The notes below the pieces were generated by a model. It saw nothing but the letters and a program-made list of their open reading frames with translations, did no database searches and had not been told where the DNA came from. This document shows, piece after piece, positions 5,418-5,836 of a DNA stretch of 5,836 nucleotides (its first letter is position 1; every line of letters starts with the position of its first letter). This DNA comes from Salinisphaera sp. UBA6602 (lineage in GTDB: Bacteria; Pseudomonadota; Gammaproteobacteria; Nevskiales; Salinisphaeraceae), in the NCBI GenBank assembly GCA_002433465.1, contig DJIE01000054.1, positions 577-6,412 on the forward strand. Reading direction: 5' to 3'. The position numbers were made by a program, and so were the translations under genes.

Positions 5418-5836
5418 ATGATCCTGCAACTGCGCAACCTGCGTCTGGCCTACGGCACCCATCCCCTGCTCGACGATGCCGAACTGAGCATCGATCGCGG
5501 CGAACGCGTGGCGCTGGTCGGGCGTAACGGCACCGGCAAGTCCACGCTCATGCGGATCGTTTCGCAGGAGATCGAGCCGGACGAGGTCATTCGCGAGCAG
5601 AAGCCGGATCTGCGTATCGCACGGCTCGAACAGGAGGTGCCGGCCGGTACCGCGGGGGCCGTGTTCGACGTGGTCGCCGGCGGCCTGGGCGATGTCGGTG
5701 CGGCGCTGGCCCGCTTTCACGAGCTGACCGCGCGCCTGTCGGCCGGCGAGGACGTGATGGACGCCTTCTCCAAGGCCCAGGCCCGGGTCGAGGCCATGGA
5801 CGGCTGGACGCTCGCGCCCCAGGTCGAATCTACCCT
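5418..5836 (+). CDS. uup: Uup, ABC-F ATPase, N-terminal part (runs off the right edge)
   Basis: The 139 complete codons present cover most of the first ATP-binding domain of an ABC-F protein. Residues 3-30 (LQLRNLRLAYGTHPLLDDAE and onward) are the usual opening, and the Walker A is GRNGTGKST (35-43). The following ILR-type residues (RIARLEQEVP, 66-75) and the segment VFDVVAGGLGDVGAALARFHELT (82-104) resemble Uup rather than EttA, YbiT or YheS. ABC-F proteins have no membrane domain and act on ribosomes; Uup is also linked to transposon excision and branched DNA intermediates in E. coli. No clear Shine-Dalgarno sequence is seen. An in-frame ATG at 5406 would add MVAP. I choose 5418 because family members normally begin with M-x-L just before the first strand. 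The signature motif, Walker B and second domain lie outside the window. Confidence 0.92.
   Translation, partial: MILQLRNLRLAYGTHPLLDDAELSIDRGERVALVGRNGTGKSTLMRIVSQEIEPDEVIREQKPDLRIARLEQEVPAGTAGAVFDVVAGGLGDVGAALARFHELTARLSAGEDVMDAFSKAQARVEAMDGWTLAPQVEST

Noticed and set aside
5316..5720. 134-codon minus-strand frame overlapping the start of uup
   Set aside because: It is antisense to the conserved Walker A region of Uup and has no family resemblance.

Overview
The window is compact, GC-rich bacterial chromosomal DNA with no mobile element, phage gene, CRISPR array, rRNA or tRNA that I can see. The rmuC/uup divergent pair and the sequence of Uup suggest a high-GC proteobacterium, most likely a gammaproteobacterium. 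This is inferred from protein resemblance only, not from a phylogeny.

Layout, right to left. At the right edge, uup (ABC-F ATPase, 5' part only) runs on the plus strand from about 5418. It is divergent from rmuC (5270 to 3903, minus strand), and the 147-bp gap between them carries a -10-like TACAAT for uup. The stop of rmuC lies 11 bases inside the next gene, an adenylyltransferase of the MoeB/ThiF family with an unusual N-terminal rhodanese domain (3913 to 2813). A 143-bp gap follows. It holds a perfect 22-bp palindrome, a TTGACA box, a GC hairpin and a good ribosome binding site for cstA.

The left half is the most interesting part. cstA (2669 to 963) encodes a 568-residue CstA-family transporter, the family that includes pyruvate and peptide carriers. 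It overlaps by 4 bases (GTGA) a 165-residue thioredoxin-fold protein that has a Cys-Cys pair and looks like the arsenic chaperone ArsD. That gene overlaps by 4 bases (ATGA) an 86-residue protein ending in Cys-Cys-stop. After 128 bp comes the start of an ArsA/Get3-like ATPase (83 to beyond position 1) with a deviant Walker A loop and a His-rich N terminus. In E. coli the partner of CstA/BtsT is the small protein YbdD/YjiX, which also ends in Cys-Cys. No YbdD-like gene is present here.

My reading is that cstA, the ArsD-like protein, the Cys-Cys-tailed protein and the ArsA-like ATPase form one functional unit. In it a CstA transporter would be serviced by thiol- or metal-handling soluble proteins and an ArsA/Get3 ATPase. 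The gene order and overlaps are seen directly; the joint function is inference.

No gene-free stretch exceeds 150 bp. The 84-211 gap holds no convincing promoter or terminator. It has only a short CTAGCTAG palindrome and GCAGGCAG repeated twice, 31 bp apart.
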